Positions 1-5,874 of a stretch of 6,008 nucleotides of DNA are shown piece after piece. The first letter of the stretch is position 1. Each line of letters opens with the position of its first letter. The position numbers and the translations under genes were made by a program. The stretch is from contig JBCCZN010000170.1 of assembly GCA_039187375.1 (NCBI GenBank), positions 1 through 6,008 of the forward strand, in the 5' to 3' direction. The notes under the pieces are model-generated. The model searched no databases. It worked only from the letters and a program-made list of their open reading frames with translations, and was not told the origin of the DNA. The stretch comes from CALBPI01 sp039187375. GTDB lineage: Bacteria; Pseudomonadota; Gammaproteobacteria; Steroidobacterales; Woeseiaceae.

Positions 1-5
1 ACGAA

Positions 6-1571
6 CTAATCGGGTTTGACTGCGTAATAGCTGCGCAGATAATCCTCAAAACTCGACTGCGGCGATTCCTCAATCGACTGCTGTTTTTGCAGCGATTCGG
101 TCACCTCGTACCGCAGCAAATCGAAGCGTGCTTCGGGCATCAACGGCAATCCCAGCCAGTGTTTACGATGCGTATGCGACAAGTTGTTCGTAAACTCGAT
201 AAAACTCTGTTGCGCTGATTCCATCTCACGCAACAATCGCGCCGATATCGTCTCCGTATGACCTTGCACCACCTCGCGCTGCTCGCGAACGCTGCGCGCA
301 TGCGGACCATCACTGCCGGACATCGTCTCGGCGACCGCCTCAACCGCTTGTAGAATCTCTTCGGCCCAGTGCTCAAGCTGCACCGGCTCACCATTGCGAC
401 GCAGCTCCAGATCCGGCGCACGACCGCTATGTGCCGCAACCAGATAATTGTTGTCCGCCTCAAGCAACTCTGCGCGCTCAAGCAGACGACTCTCGCGCAC
501 AAGACAATAGGCGAGCAGCGCCTGCATGAAATAACACTGCGACGCACTAATGCCCGCCGGCTCATACGGATTAATATCGAGGCAACGTACTTCCACGTAA
601 GCAACACCGGCGCGTTGCAATGCCAGCGTCGGCCGCTCACCCGAGCGGGCAATCTGCTTGGGCCGGATACTGCTGTAATACTCGTTTTCAATTTGCAGAA
701 TACTGGTATTGAGCTGACGCCACTGTCCACCAACCTCAACGCCGATCTCCCTGTAGGGCTGGTGCGGCGTCATGATTGCAGCGGTTAGGTCGTCGACATA
801 GTCCTGAATCGAGTTGAGCGAAATCGCAAGCCCGGACTGCGCATTACTGGAATAGCCCAGATCGCTCATGCGCAGAGAGGTCGCATAAGGCTCGAATAGC
901 GTGTCCTGATCAAACTCGGCCAGCGAACCGCGGGTGTTATCGAGAAAACTGCGGCACATCGCCGGCGAGGCACCGAACAGATACAACACCAACCATGACA
1001 GACGGCGAAAATTGCGCGCCAGAGCGAGATATCCCGCCGACTGTAGACTGCCGTTGCCGGTTTTGGCGTGCAGCGCTTCGAATGCTGACCAGAAACTCTG
1101 GGGCATCGAAAAATTAAAATGCAAGCCGGCGATTGCCTGCATTGGTCGACCATACCGATGCGACAAGCCACGTCGATAGATCGTCTTCATCTGAGCGACA
1201 TTGGAGGTGCCATAGCGAGCGATGGGGATTGAACTGGCATCGCCCAGCTGGCACGGCATGCTGGAATTCCAGAACGTCTCATCTCCGATGCGCGCGGCAG
1301 CAAACTGATGCACGTCGGCCAGCCAGTCAAGCGTGCCCTCTACCGAGTTGCAGGCGGGCGTCACGAACTCCAACAGACTCTCAGAGAAGTCGGTCGTGAT
1401 GTAGCGATGAGTCAATGCCGAGCCGAGCGGTTGCGGGTGTGGCGATTGTGACAACTGCGCATTCGGCGTCGCGCGCAGGGCCTCACGCTCCAGTCCAGTC
1501 AGCATGTCCTGCCAAATCCCGGCGCCGTGCGACCCGAGTGTGACCAGACTGTGTTCGAGTGAGTCGCTCAT
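6..1571 (-). CDS. gshA: Glutamate-cysteine ligase (gamma-glutamylcysteine synthetase), proteobacterial class I
   Basis: Catalyses ATP-dependent joining of L-glutamate and L-cysteine, the first and usually rate-limiting step of glutathione synthesis in the cytoplasm. The protein follows E. coli GshA along its whole length: GLEREALR near residues 26-33, then GSALTHRYITTDFSESLLEF, SMPCQLG, ARYGTSN, GLHFNFSMP, LYLFGASPAMCRSF, LRMSDLGYS, LQIENEYYSSIRPKQ and YVEVRCLDINP. It is 521 residues from the ATG at 1571, against about 518 in E. coli, so it is complete. Two in-frame starts lie upstream, ATG at 1577 and TTG at 1583. I prefer 1571 because a GGA lies about 5 bases ahead of it, but the signal is weak and the start may be off by 2 or 4 codons. 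The stop is TAG at 6-8. It is divergent from the bactofilin gene and does not share a transcript with it. Function is very secure from family similarity; regulation is not visible. Confidence 0.96.
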   Translation of the reverse strand: MSDSLEHSLVTLGSHGAGIWQDMLTGLEREALRATPNAQLSQSPHPQPLGSALTHRYITTDFSESLLEFVTPACNSVEGTLDWLADVHQFAAARIGDETFWNSSMPCQLGDASSIPIARYGTSNVAQMKTIYRRGLSHRYGRPMQAIAGLHFNFSMPQSFWSAFEALHAKTGNGSLQSAGYLALARNFRRLSWLVLYLFGASPAMCRSFLDNTRGSLAEFDQDTLFEPYATSLRMSDLGYSSNAQSGLAISLNSIQDYVDDLTAAIMTPHQPYREIGVEVGGQWRQLNTSILQIENEYYSSIRPKQIARSGERPTLALQRAGVAYVEVRCLDINPYEPAGISASQCYFMQALLAYCLVRESRLLERAELLEADNNYLVAAHSGRAPDLELRRNGEPVQLEHWAEEILQAVEAVAETMSGSDGPHARSVREQREVVQGHTETISARLLREMESAQQSFIEFTNNLSHTHRKHWLGLPLMPEARFDLLRYEVTESLQKQQSIEESPQSSFEDYLRSYYAVKPD

Positions 1572-1684
1572 AAGCATCCGCAAGCCAAACCAGATGGTAT
1601 CAGCATTGAGCTGCCAACTGCGTCACATTAAAGCGGCGGGTGCGGCGTTACTCTGGCGATTGAAATCAATGATGGAGTGCAATG
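1572..1684. other. Divergent intergenic region between gshA and the bactofilin gene
   Basis: About 110 bp that must hold promoters for both divergent genes unless gshA starts a few codons earlier. A weak candidate for the bactofilin side is TTGAGC (1606-1611) followed by the TTAAAG area (1628-1633), spacing 16. No convincing consensus pair is seen for gshA. No hairpin or obvious operator is apparent. Confidence 0.4.
1674..1677 (+). promoter_or_regulatory. Ribosome binding site of the bactofilin gene
   Basis: GGAG lies 7 bases before the ATG at 1685 and 4 bases before the ATG at 1682. The spacing favours the second ATG as the start. Confidence 0.6.
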
Positions 1685-2104
1685 ATGGCAGACACGTCGA
1701 AATCCGCAGCACGTCGGCAGGGCAATGGCCCGACGACGCTAGTCGCCGAAGGCTGTGTCATCGAGGGCACAATCAGCGGCAGTAGTGACGCGATGGTCAG
1801 CGGTACGATCATCGGCAACAGCACCCTGAGCGGCCTCGTCACCATTGCGGCGACCGGCGAGTGGCGCGGCACCCTCGCCGCCGACGACATTGTCGTCAGC
1901 GGGCGCGTGGACGGTGACATCATTGCCACCGGTTGTATCGAGATCGCCGCTACGGCCAGCATTTCGGGCAGTGTTCGAGGGGCAAAAATCTCTGTCGCGG
2001 AAGGCGCCATTATCGATGGTGAAATGCGCATAGGTGCCCGCCCGGCCACCAGCAAACCGGTCAAGCCGGCGAACCTGGCACACGCATCGGCGAGTGCCCA
2101 CTAA
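1685..2104 (+). CDS. Bactofilin (polymer-forming cytoskeletal protein, DUF583 family)
   Basis: A 139-residue protein with the bactofilin layout: a short polar N-terminal tail (about 1-17), a core (about 18-118) of short repeating turns rich in G, V, I, S and A, for example VIEGTISG, VSGTIIGN, VSGRVDGDI, ASISGSVRG and IIDGEMRIG, and a short Pro/Ala/Lys-rich C-terminal tail. This periodicity predicts the right-handed beta-helix that lets bactofilins polymerise end to end without nucleotide. Family members scaffold cell-wall enzymes, cell curvature, stalks or polar complexes. No M23 peptidase or other common partner is beside it here, so its specific role is open. Start: two ATGs lie in tandem (1682, 1685). 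GGAG at 1674-1677 is 4 bases from the first and 7 from the second, so I chose the second; the difference is one residue. It appears monocistronic, with its own terminator just downstream. Confidence 0.9.
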   Translation: MADTSKSAARRQGNGPTTLVAEGCVIEGTISGSSDAMVSGTIIGNSTLSGLVTIAATGEWRGTLAADDIVVSGRVDGDIIATGCIEIAATASISGSVRGAKISVAEGAIIDGEMRIGARPATSKPVKPANLAHASASAH

Positions 2105-2133
2105 CCGTCTTTAAATCAGCAGCTTATCGATCC

Positions 2134-2165
2134 ACGACAGCGCCACATGGCGCTGTCGTCGTTTT
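2134..2165 (+). terminator. Rho-independent terminator after the bactofilin gene
   Basis: A perfect 11-bp GC-rich stem, ACGACAGCGCC (2134-2144) pairing with GGCGCTGTCGT (2149-2159), closes a four-base ACAT loop. It is followed by CG and four Ts (2162-2165). It lies 30 bases past the bactofilin stop codon, as expected for an intrinsic terminator. The T tract is short, but the stem is strong. It insulates the downstream cyclic di-GMP gene from bactofilin transcription. Confidence 0.85.
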
Positions 2166-2170
2166 AGGGT

Positions 2171-2224
2171 GGACAAAATAGCGACAGGTTAGGACAAATC
2201 GCACTGGACGCTTGCCGTCGCTAT
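2171..2224. repeat. Direct and inverted short repeats, possible operator
   Basis: GGACAAA occurs at 2171-2177 and again at 2192-2198, exactly 21 bases apart, that is two helical turns on the same face. An 8-bp inverted repeat overlaps this: ATAGCGAC (2178-2185) and GTCGCTAT (2217-2224). The block lies between the bactofilin terminator and the putative -10 region of the GGDEF-EAL gene, where an activator or repressor could bind. Tandem half-sites at 21 bp are typical of AraC-family regulators, but assigning a regulator is inference. Repeats this short can also arise by chance. Confidence 0.35.
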
Positions 2225-2262
2225 CGTTCAGACTGCATGCGAACGGCGCGATTCGCGCTGCA

Positions 2263-2272
2263 TATATAGAAT
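2263..2272 (+). promoter_or_regulatory. Putative -10 region of the GGDEF-EAL gene
   Basis: An AT-rich stretch, TATATAGAAT, stands out from GC-rich surroundings about 60 bases before the start codon and contains -10-like hexamers (TATATA, TAGAAT). No good -35 hexamer lies at the right distance, which would suit an activator-dependent promoter or simply a wrong call. An upstream terminator makes some promoter in 2166-2328 necessary. Confidence 0.35.
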
Positions 2273-2314
2273 AATAACAACGGTTAAGAGCGGATTGTGA
2301 GTGTGACGGGACCA

Positions 2315-2338
2315 ATGTACACAGGTGCGTGCTCGTGA
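2315..2338 (+). other. Possible 7-codon leader reading frame overlapping the GGDEF-EAL start
   Basis: ATG at 2315 opens a frame reading MYTGACS and stopping at TGA 2336-2338. This stop overlaps GTG 2335-2337 as GTGA, the four-base arrangement common in translationally coupled genes. That GTG is in frame with the GGDEF-EAL protein. The only ribosome-site candidate for the ATG is a weak GGG at 2308-2310. It may be chance, and is listed because it bears on the start choice. Confidence 0.2.
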
Positions 2339-4806
2339 GGGTATTCCCGCGACCACTGGCGCATCGTTTGCTTGCCGGCACGCTGATGCTCACGCTGGCT
2401 GTGGTCTGCGTGGTGTCGCTTGCGCTATTTGCAAACGGTCGACTCATTGTCGATCGCTTCCTGAACGACAGCGTCACCTCAAACGGCATCAATCTCGAAT
2501 CTGAATTTGAGTTGCGCGCACGACAGGCTGCGACCTCGCTCGAACGTGAGGTCGATAACCTCGCCCGTGATGGCCGTCTAGCCGATCTGCAAACCTCTCT
2601 CGATGAATCGGTTTCCGAACTTGGCAACATCGACGCGGTGCAGTTCATCGCAACTGATGGGCGTGTTGCCGGAGCCGCAGGCAATGCGGACGGCCGACCG
2701 ATTGCACCGGTTGATGAGGCGTCGGTCTGGTCAGACAGCGCTCTGCGAATCGACCGAACAGTGTTACTGGACGGCACCGCCTACGGTGAGCTGCGCATTG
2801 CGTTTTCTCTGGACGCACTGAACGCCCAAAAGGCGCAGTTCCGCGAGCAGCAAATTGGTGTGCGTGCCCAGTGGCAATCTTCTGCCACCTCGCGCGTTTT
2901 GCTGACCTCACTGGTCGTCGCACTGATTTGCGGCGCACTCAGTTGGCTCGCCGCGCGCCGCATTGTAAGACCGATTGAAGCCATCAAAGAGCAGGCCGAA
3001 GGACTGCGAGCCGGTGACTATGGCAAGCCGCTCGCGCTAGCCCGTGATGACGAGGTAGGCCAGTTGGCTAATGCATTCGATGAGATGCGTGATCAGTTAC
3101 GTCGCACGACAATTTCGCGTGACTACATGGACAATGTTCTCAGCAGTCTGAACGATGCGCTGATTGTGACCGACAATGATGGCGTCGTTATGCATTGCAA
3201 CAGCGCCGCGGTACGTCTGACCGGCTACACCGAAACTGAGTTACTCGGTAAGCCGATCGCGGAGCTGGTGCACGAAGATGACCTGCCGAAATTGATGCGC
3301 CATGCAGACAGCCAGCAGCCGCGTGAGGCGCGCTTTATAACCGCCACCGAAGAACAGGTGCCCGTATCGTGGATGGCATCGCGGCTGAACGCCGACGACA
3401 ATGTCATCGGCGGGCGGGTGTATTCGGCACAGAACATCTCCGAGCGTAAGCGCTCCGAGGAGCGCATCCGCTATCTGGCGCGGATCGACCCGATGACCAA
3501 GGTACCCAATCGCATGCAGTTCCAGCATTTGCTGCAACGCGCGATTGCGCATGCGCGCCGCAAGCGCAAGGCCATCGTGTTGCTGTACGTGGATTTGGAC
3601 CAGTTCAAAGACGTCAACGACACTTTTGGCCATCTTGCCGGTGACACCACACTGGAAGTGCTGGCGAAAAACCTGCGCAAGTCGCTACCCGATGGCGTAG
3701 TGGTCGGTCGCCTCTCTGGAGACGAGTTCGCTGCCTTTATTGAGGGCGAACAGGTGGATGAGCATCTGCGCGAGCGGATGAATGTCCACACCAACACGCT
3801 GCTTGAAACAATCGCCGAGCCGTTTGACGTGCAGGGCAACGAAGTCTATGTCACAGCCAGCGTTGGCATCGCCATTTATCCGGACGATGCGGACAACGTC
3901 ATCGATTTGTTGAGGAACGCCGACGCAGCGCTGTATGCGGCGAAAAAGGCGGGCGGCAACCGTGCGATGTACTACGACTCGCGCATGAATGACGATGCGG
4001 TTGAGCGACTCATGATGAAGAGTCGGTTGCGTCGCAGTTTTGAGCGCGATGAATTGTTGCTGCGCTACCAGCCCAAATACGAATTGGCCACTGGCAAGGT
4101 CGTCGGTGCTGAAGCGCTGGTGCGCTGGGAAATGCCCGGCATGGGACGGGTGCAACCGAATGATTTCATTCCACTGGCAGAAGAGACCAACCTGATCATT
4201 CAAATCGGCGAGTGGGTAATGGACAAAGTTTGTGCCGATATCGCTGAATGGAAGCGCGACGTCGGCGAACCGGGTCGTATCGCGATCAACCTGTCATTGA
4301 AACAGCTGCGCCAGCGCAACTTCTTTAATAGCGTTAATCAAATTTTCTCTCGCCATCACATCCGTCCCGAAGATATCGAATTCGAGATCACCGAAACCAC
4401 GCTGATGGAAGACATTCCGCGCACGGTCGCCGTGCTTGAGATGTTGCAGTCACATGGACTGCAGCTCGCGATTGACGATTTTGGCACCGGCTATTCCTCG
4501 TTCAGTGCACTGCAGAAATTTCCGATCAAGACACTGAAGATCGACCGTTCATTCGTCAGCAACGCCGCCGAAGACCAAAACGATGCCGCCATTATCTCGG
4601 CAATTGTGGAGATGAGCCGCAAACTGGATCTGGATGTCGTGGCCGAGGGTGTTGAGAATGAAGCCCAACTGGCACTATTGCGACGCATGCGGTGTAACTT
4701 CGGTCAGGGAATGTTGTTTGGCAAGCCCATGTCTGCGGCTGAATTCGGTCAGCGAATGATCGAACAGCAGGACGGTACAGACCGCCATCGCGCACTATTC
4801 GCCTGA
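2329..4806 (+). CDS. Membrane sensor with HAMP, PAS, GGDEF and EAL domains (cyclic di-GMP turnover)
   Basis: An 825-residue inner-membrane protein. Order: TM1 (about 14-36), periplasmic sensor region (about 37-188), TM2 (about 190-209), HAMP (about 210-262), PAS (about 265-378), GGDEF (about 385-545), EAL (about 560-815). The EAL domain keeps every expected catalytic residue: E595 of EAL, N654, E689, D716-D717 of DDFGTGYSS, K737, E773 and Q793, so it should hydrolyse cyclic di-GMP to pGpG. The GGDEF domain keeps the DPMTKVPNR start (387-395), D422 and FKDVNDTFGH (426-435), but its signature is SGDEF (463-467), and the RxxD inhibitory site is absent (residues 454-457 are PDGV). Net activity is therefore unclear: phosphodiesterase, or bifunctional. 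The periplasmic part resembles a small Cache/PAS-like ligand domain, which is inference. Start: GTG at 2329 has AGG only 3 bases upstream; GTG at 2335, two codons later, has better spacing (7 bases from AGGTG). It is probably a monocistronic unit. Confidence 0.94.
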   Translation: MLVRVFPRPLAHRLLAGTLMLTLAVVCVVSLALFANGRLIVDRFLNDSVTSNGINLESEFELRARQAATSLEREVDNLARDGRLADLQTSLDESVSELGNIDAVQFIATDGRVAGAAGNADGRPIAPVDEASVWSDSALRIDRTVLLDGTAYGELRIAFSLDALNAQKAQFREQQIGVRAQWQSSATSRVLLTSLVVALICGALSWLAARRIVRPIEAIKEQAEGLRAGDYGKPLALARDDEVGQLANAFDEMRDQLRRTTISRDYMDNVLSSLNDALIVTDNDGVVMHCNSAAVRLTGYTETELLGKPIAELVHEDDLPKLMRHADSQQPREARFITATEEQVPVSWMASRLNADDNVIGGRVYSAQNISERKRSEERIRYLARIDPMTKVPNRMQFQHLLQRAIAHARRKRKAIVLLYVDLDQFKDVNDTFGHLAGDTTLEVLAKNLRKSLPDGVVVGRLSGDEFAAFIEGEQVDEHLRERMNVHTNTLLETIAEPFDVQGNEVYVTASVGIAIYPDDADNVIDLLRNADAALYAAKKAGGNRAMYYDSRMNDDAVERLMMKSRLRRSFERDELLLRYQPKYELATGKVVGAEALVRWEMPGMGRVQPNDFIPLAEETNLIIQIGEWVMDKVCADIAEWKRDVGEPGRIAINLSLKQLRQRNFFNSVNQIFSRHHIRPEDIEFEITETTLMEDIPRTVAVLEMLQSHGLQLAIDDFGTGYSSFSALQKFPIKTLKIDRSFVSNAAEDQNDAAIISAIVEMSRKLDLDVVAEGVENEAQLALLRRMRCNFGQGMLFGKPMSAAEFGQRMIEQQDGTDRHRALFA

Positions 4807-4824
4807 CACCAGGCGCCCGATTTT
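4800..4824 (+). terminator. Weak hairpin, possible terminator of the GGDEF-EAL gene
   Basis: CGCCTG (4800-4805) pairs perfectly with CAGGCG (4810-4815) around an ACAC loop. Four Ts follow at 4821-4824, then more AT-rich sequence. The stem is only 6 bp, the T run begins 5 bases after it, and the hairpin includes most of the stop codon (TGA 4804-4806). It would be an inefficient terminator and may only attenuate transcription into the next gene. Confidence 0.35.
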
Positions 4825-4854
4825 CTATTATTCCAACCCGGATACGAACTCATT

Positions 4855-4859
4855 GGGGA
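4855..4859 (+). promoter_or_regulatory. Ribosome binding site of the small secreted-protein gene
   Basis: GGGGA lies 5 bases before ATG 4865. It also abuts or overlaps the alternative starts TTG 4853 and ATG 4859, so those cannot use it. This decides the start at 4865. Confidence 0.65.
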
Positions 4860-4864
4860 TGACT

Positions 4865-5227
4865 ATGACGTTCAAAACGCTTGCGGCTATTTCTCTGGCC
4901 GCCTCGATAATGCTGGCACCGGCGGCGGTGGCCAGTTGTGATTATCCGTCGCGCGTTGATATCCCAAGCGGCAACACGGCCTCCAAGGACGACATGATCG
5001 CGACGCAAAAGGCCGTCAAAGGCTATATGGCGGATATGAATGAATATCTGGACTGTATCGAGGCCGAAGCCAAAGCCGCAGAAACGGAAGGTGAAGATCC
5101 GGATGTGACGGCGCAACGTGCGGCATTGTTACTCAAGCGACACAACGCGGCAGTTGCCGAGATGCAGAGCCTGGCAGACGCGTTCAATGTTGAGGTGCGC
5201 GCCTACAAGGCTCGTACGGAAAGCTAG
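4865..5227 (+). CDS. Uncharacterised small exported protein with two cysteines
   Basis: A 120-residue protein of unknown function. Residues 1-23 form a clear signal peptide: one early Lys, a hydrophobic stretch rich in A, L and I, then APAAVA before Ser24-Cys25. Two cleavages are possible: signal peptidase I after AVA (residue 23), or lipoprotein processing at Cys25, since VASC fits the loose lipobox [LVI][ASTVI][GAS]C. The mature part has only one other cysteine, Cys64 in NEYLDCIEAE. If signal peptidase I acts, a Cys25-Cys64 disulfide in the periplasm is likely; if lipidated, Cys25 is unavailable. Residues about 40-117 look mostly alpha-helical, rich in A, E and K, with possible coiled coil. 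I recall similar short exported proteins in proteobacteria, none with an assigned role. It may be partly transcribed from the GGDEF-EAL promoter (58-base gap, weak hairpin); no clear promoter of its own is seen. Confidence 0.8.
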   Translation: MTFKTLAAISLAASIMLAPAAVASCDYPSRVDIPSGNTASKDDMIATQKAVKGYMADMNEYLDCIEAEAKAAETEGEDPDVTAQRAALLLKRHNAAVAEMQSLADAFNVEVRAYKARTES

Positions 5228-5232
5228 CGCTA
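5225..5232. repeat. Palindrome holding both convergent stop codons
   Basis: TAGCGCTA is a perfect 8-bp palindrome. Its left TAG (5225-5227) stops the plus-strand secreted-protein gene, and its right half, read on the minus strand, is the TAG that stops the PspB-like gene (5230-5232). Only two bases lie between the genes, and no bidirectional terminator hairpin is visible, so transcripts from both sides probably overlap. Confidence 0.7.
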
Positions 5233-5460
5233 CAGTCGATCGATCTCGCGGCGCAGGCTGTTGCCTGAGTCGGTGACGATACGCTCCAGCACCTCAATGC
5301 GATGCTCGAGGCGACTGATCAGCTCCAGCGTTTCATCGCTGGTGCCGCGATCATCGCCCGATGGGCGATTGGCACGTGAGTCGATCCAGTGTTTTGCCAA
5401 ACTGAATCCGCAAGCGATGGCGACGATCCAGACGACCATCGTAAATGGGCTTGTGATCAT
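5230..5460 (-). CDS. PspB-like small inner-membrane protein
   Basis: A 76-residue protein, close to the usual 74-75 residues of PspB. It has one N-terminal membrane segment (about 8-26, FTMVVWIVAIACGFSLA region), a polar linker (about 27-41), and an amphipathic helix (about 42-74) with heptad-like spacing, LISRLEHRIEVLERIVTD. This matches the pattern of PspB, whose cytoplasmic coiled coil pairs with PspC to sense envelope stress and relieve PspA inhibition of PspF. It lacks the typical PspB ending (NWR type) and lies after pspC rather than before it, so I call it PspB-like rather than PspB. A strong ribosome site, GGGAGGA in minus-strand sense at 5464-5470, precedes ATG 5460. It is 21 bases downstream of pspC, so cotranscription is near certain. 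No terminator is seen after it. Confidence 0.72.
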   Translation of the reverse strand: MITSPFTMVVWIVAIACGFSLAKHWIDSRANRPSGDDRGTSDETLELISRLEHRIEVLERIVTDSGNSLRREIDRL

Positions 5461-5463
5461 TAG

Positions 5464-5470
5464 TCCTCCC
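5464..5470 (-). promoter_or_regulatory. Strong ribosome binding site of the PspB-like gene
   Basis: The minus strand reads GGGAGGA just before CTA-ATG, a near-consensus Shine-Dalgarno sequence 3-4 bases from the start. It confirms the ATG at 5460 and suggests high translation. Confidence 0.75.
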
Positions 5471-5481
5471 GTTGTTATTGA

Positions 5482-5874
5482 TTAAAGATCGTTGATTTTA
5501 CGGTCAAGCTCGAAGCGTGGCGACGTGACATAGCGCTCCATGCGTGCCAATCGGGCATCCAGTCGCAATAAACTGCGACGTACGTCGGTGACCGTAGCAC
5601 GTGGTGTCCGGCGCAGCTCGCGCCGAAACTCCTTTTCGCGGCGTTTGCTGGTGGGCAGGCCATTGCTGGGCGCAACCGGCACCAGCAGTACCAGTACCAC
5701 ATAGATGACGATCATCACCGGCCCTGCGAGCAACGTGGCGATAATGGTCAACAACCGCGTCATGGTCAGGTCAAAACCGAAATAGTCGGCAAAGCCTGCG
5801 CAGACGCCGGCAACCTTGCCGCGGTCACGGTCGCGCATAAAGCGGCGGACGTTTTTCTCGTCGTAGTAGGCCAT
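5482..5874 (-). CDS. pspC: Phage shock protein C, envelope stress membrane protein
   Basis: A 130-residue inner-membrane protein. Residues about 12-66 form the PspC domain: a basic lead-in RDRDRGKVAGVCAGFADYFG, in which GKVAGVCAG-ADYF is the family signature, then a hydrophobic stretch from about 40 to 66 (LLTIIATLLAGPVMIVIYVV onward). The C-terminal part is charged and helical and ends RLARMERYVTSPRFELDRKI, closely like the MERYVTS...L...R ending of E. coli PspC. With PspB, PspC senses inner-membrane damage and binds PspA to release the activator PspF; it can also protect against secretin mislocalisation. Start: ATG 5874 has GGAG 6 bases upstream; a TTG one codon earlier is rejected. The ATG overlaps the stop of the gene upstream by one base (TGATG), so the two are probably translationally coupled. 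A promoter, and pspA if present, would lie beyond the right edge. Confidence 0.93.
   Translation of the reverse strand: MAYYDEKNVRRFMRDRDRGKVAGVCAGFADYFGFDLTMTRLLTIIATLLAGPVMIVIYVVLVLLVPVAPSNGLPTSKRREKEFRRELRRTPRATVTDVRRSLLRLDARLARMERYVTSPRFELDRKINDL

Noticed and set aside
140..739. Long open frame on the minus strand inside gshA, out of frame with it
   Set aside because: It is Arg/Ser/Cys-rich with no recognisable domain and lies wholly within a certain gene. It is a shadow of the GC-rich codon pattern.
1666..2101. Two minus-strand frames opposite the bactofilin gene
   Set aside because: The plus frame has the clear bactofilin beta-helix repeat. The opposite frames only mirror its periodic codons.
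1682..2104. Repetitive GGC/GTC-rich coding sequence considered as a DNA repeat
   Set aside because: The periodicity comes from the beta-helix protein turns; no exact nucleotide repeat of useful length was seen.
2124..2777. 217-codon minus-strand frame covering the leader and 5' end of the GGDEF-EAL gene
   Set aside because: It runs through the bactofilin terminator and opposite the first TM and sensor region. Its composition is Ser/Arg-rich without a motif, and it has no clear ribosome site.
3685..4203. 172-codon minus-strand frame opposite the GGDEF/EAL junction
   Set aside because: It lies opposite conserved catalytic domains and shows no domain of its own.
5233..5250. GATCGATC and nearby GC-rich bases as a bidirectional terminator for the convergent genes
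   Set aside because: The palindrome is too short, lies inside the PspB-like coding sequence, and has no T tract.
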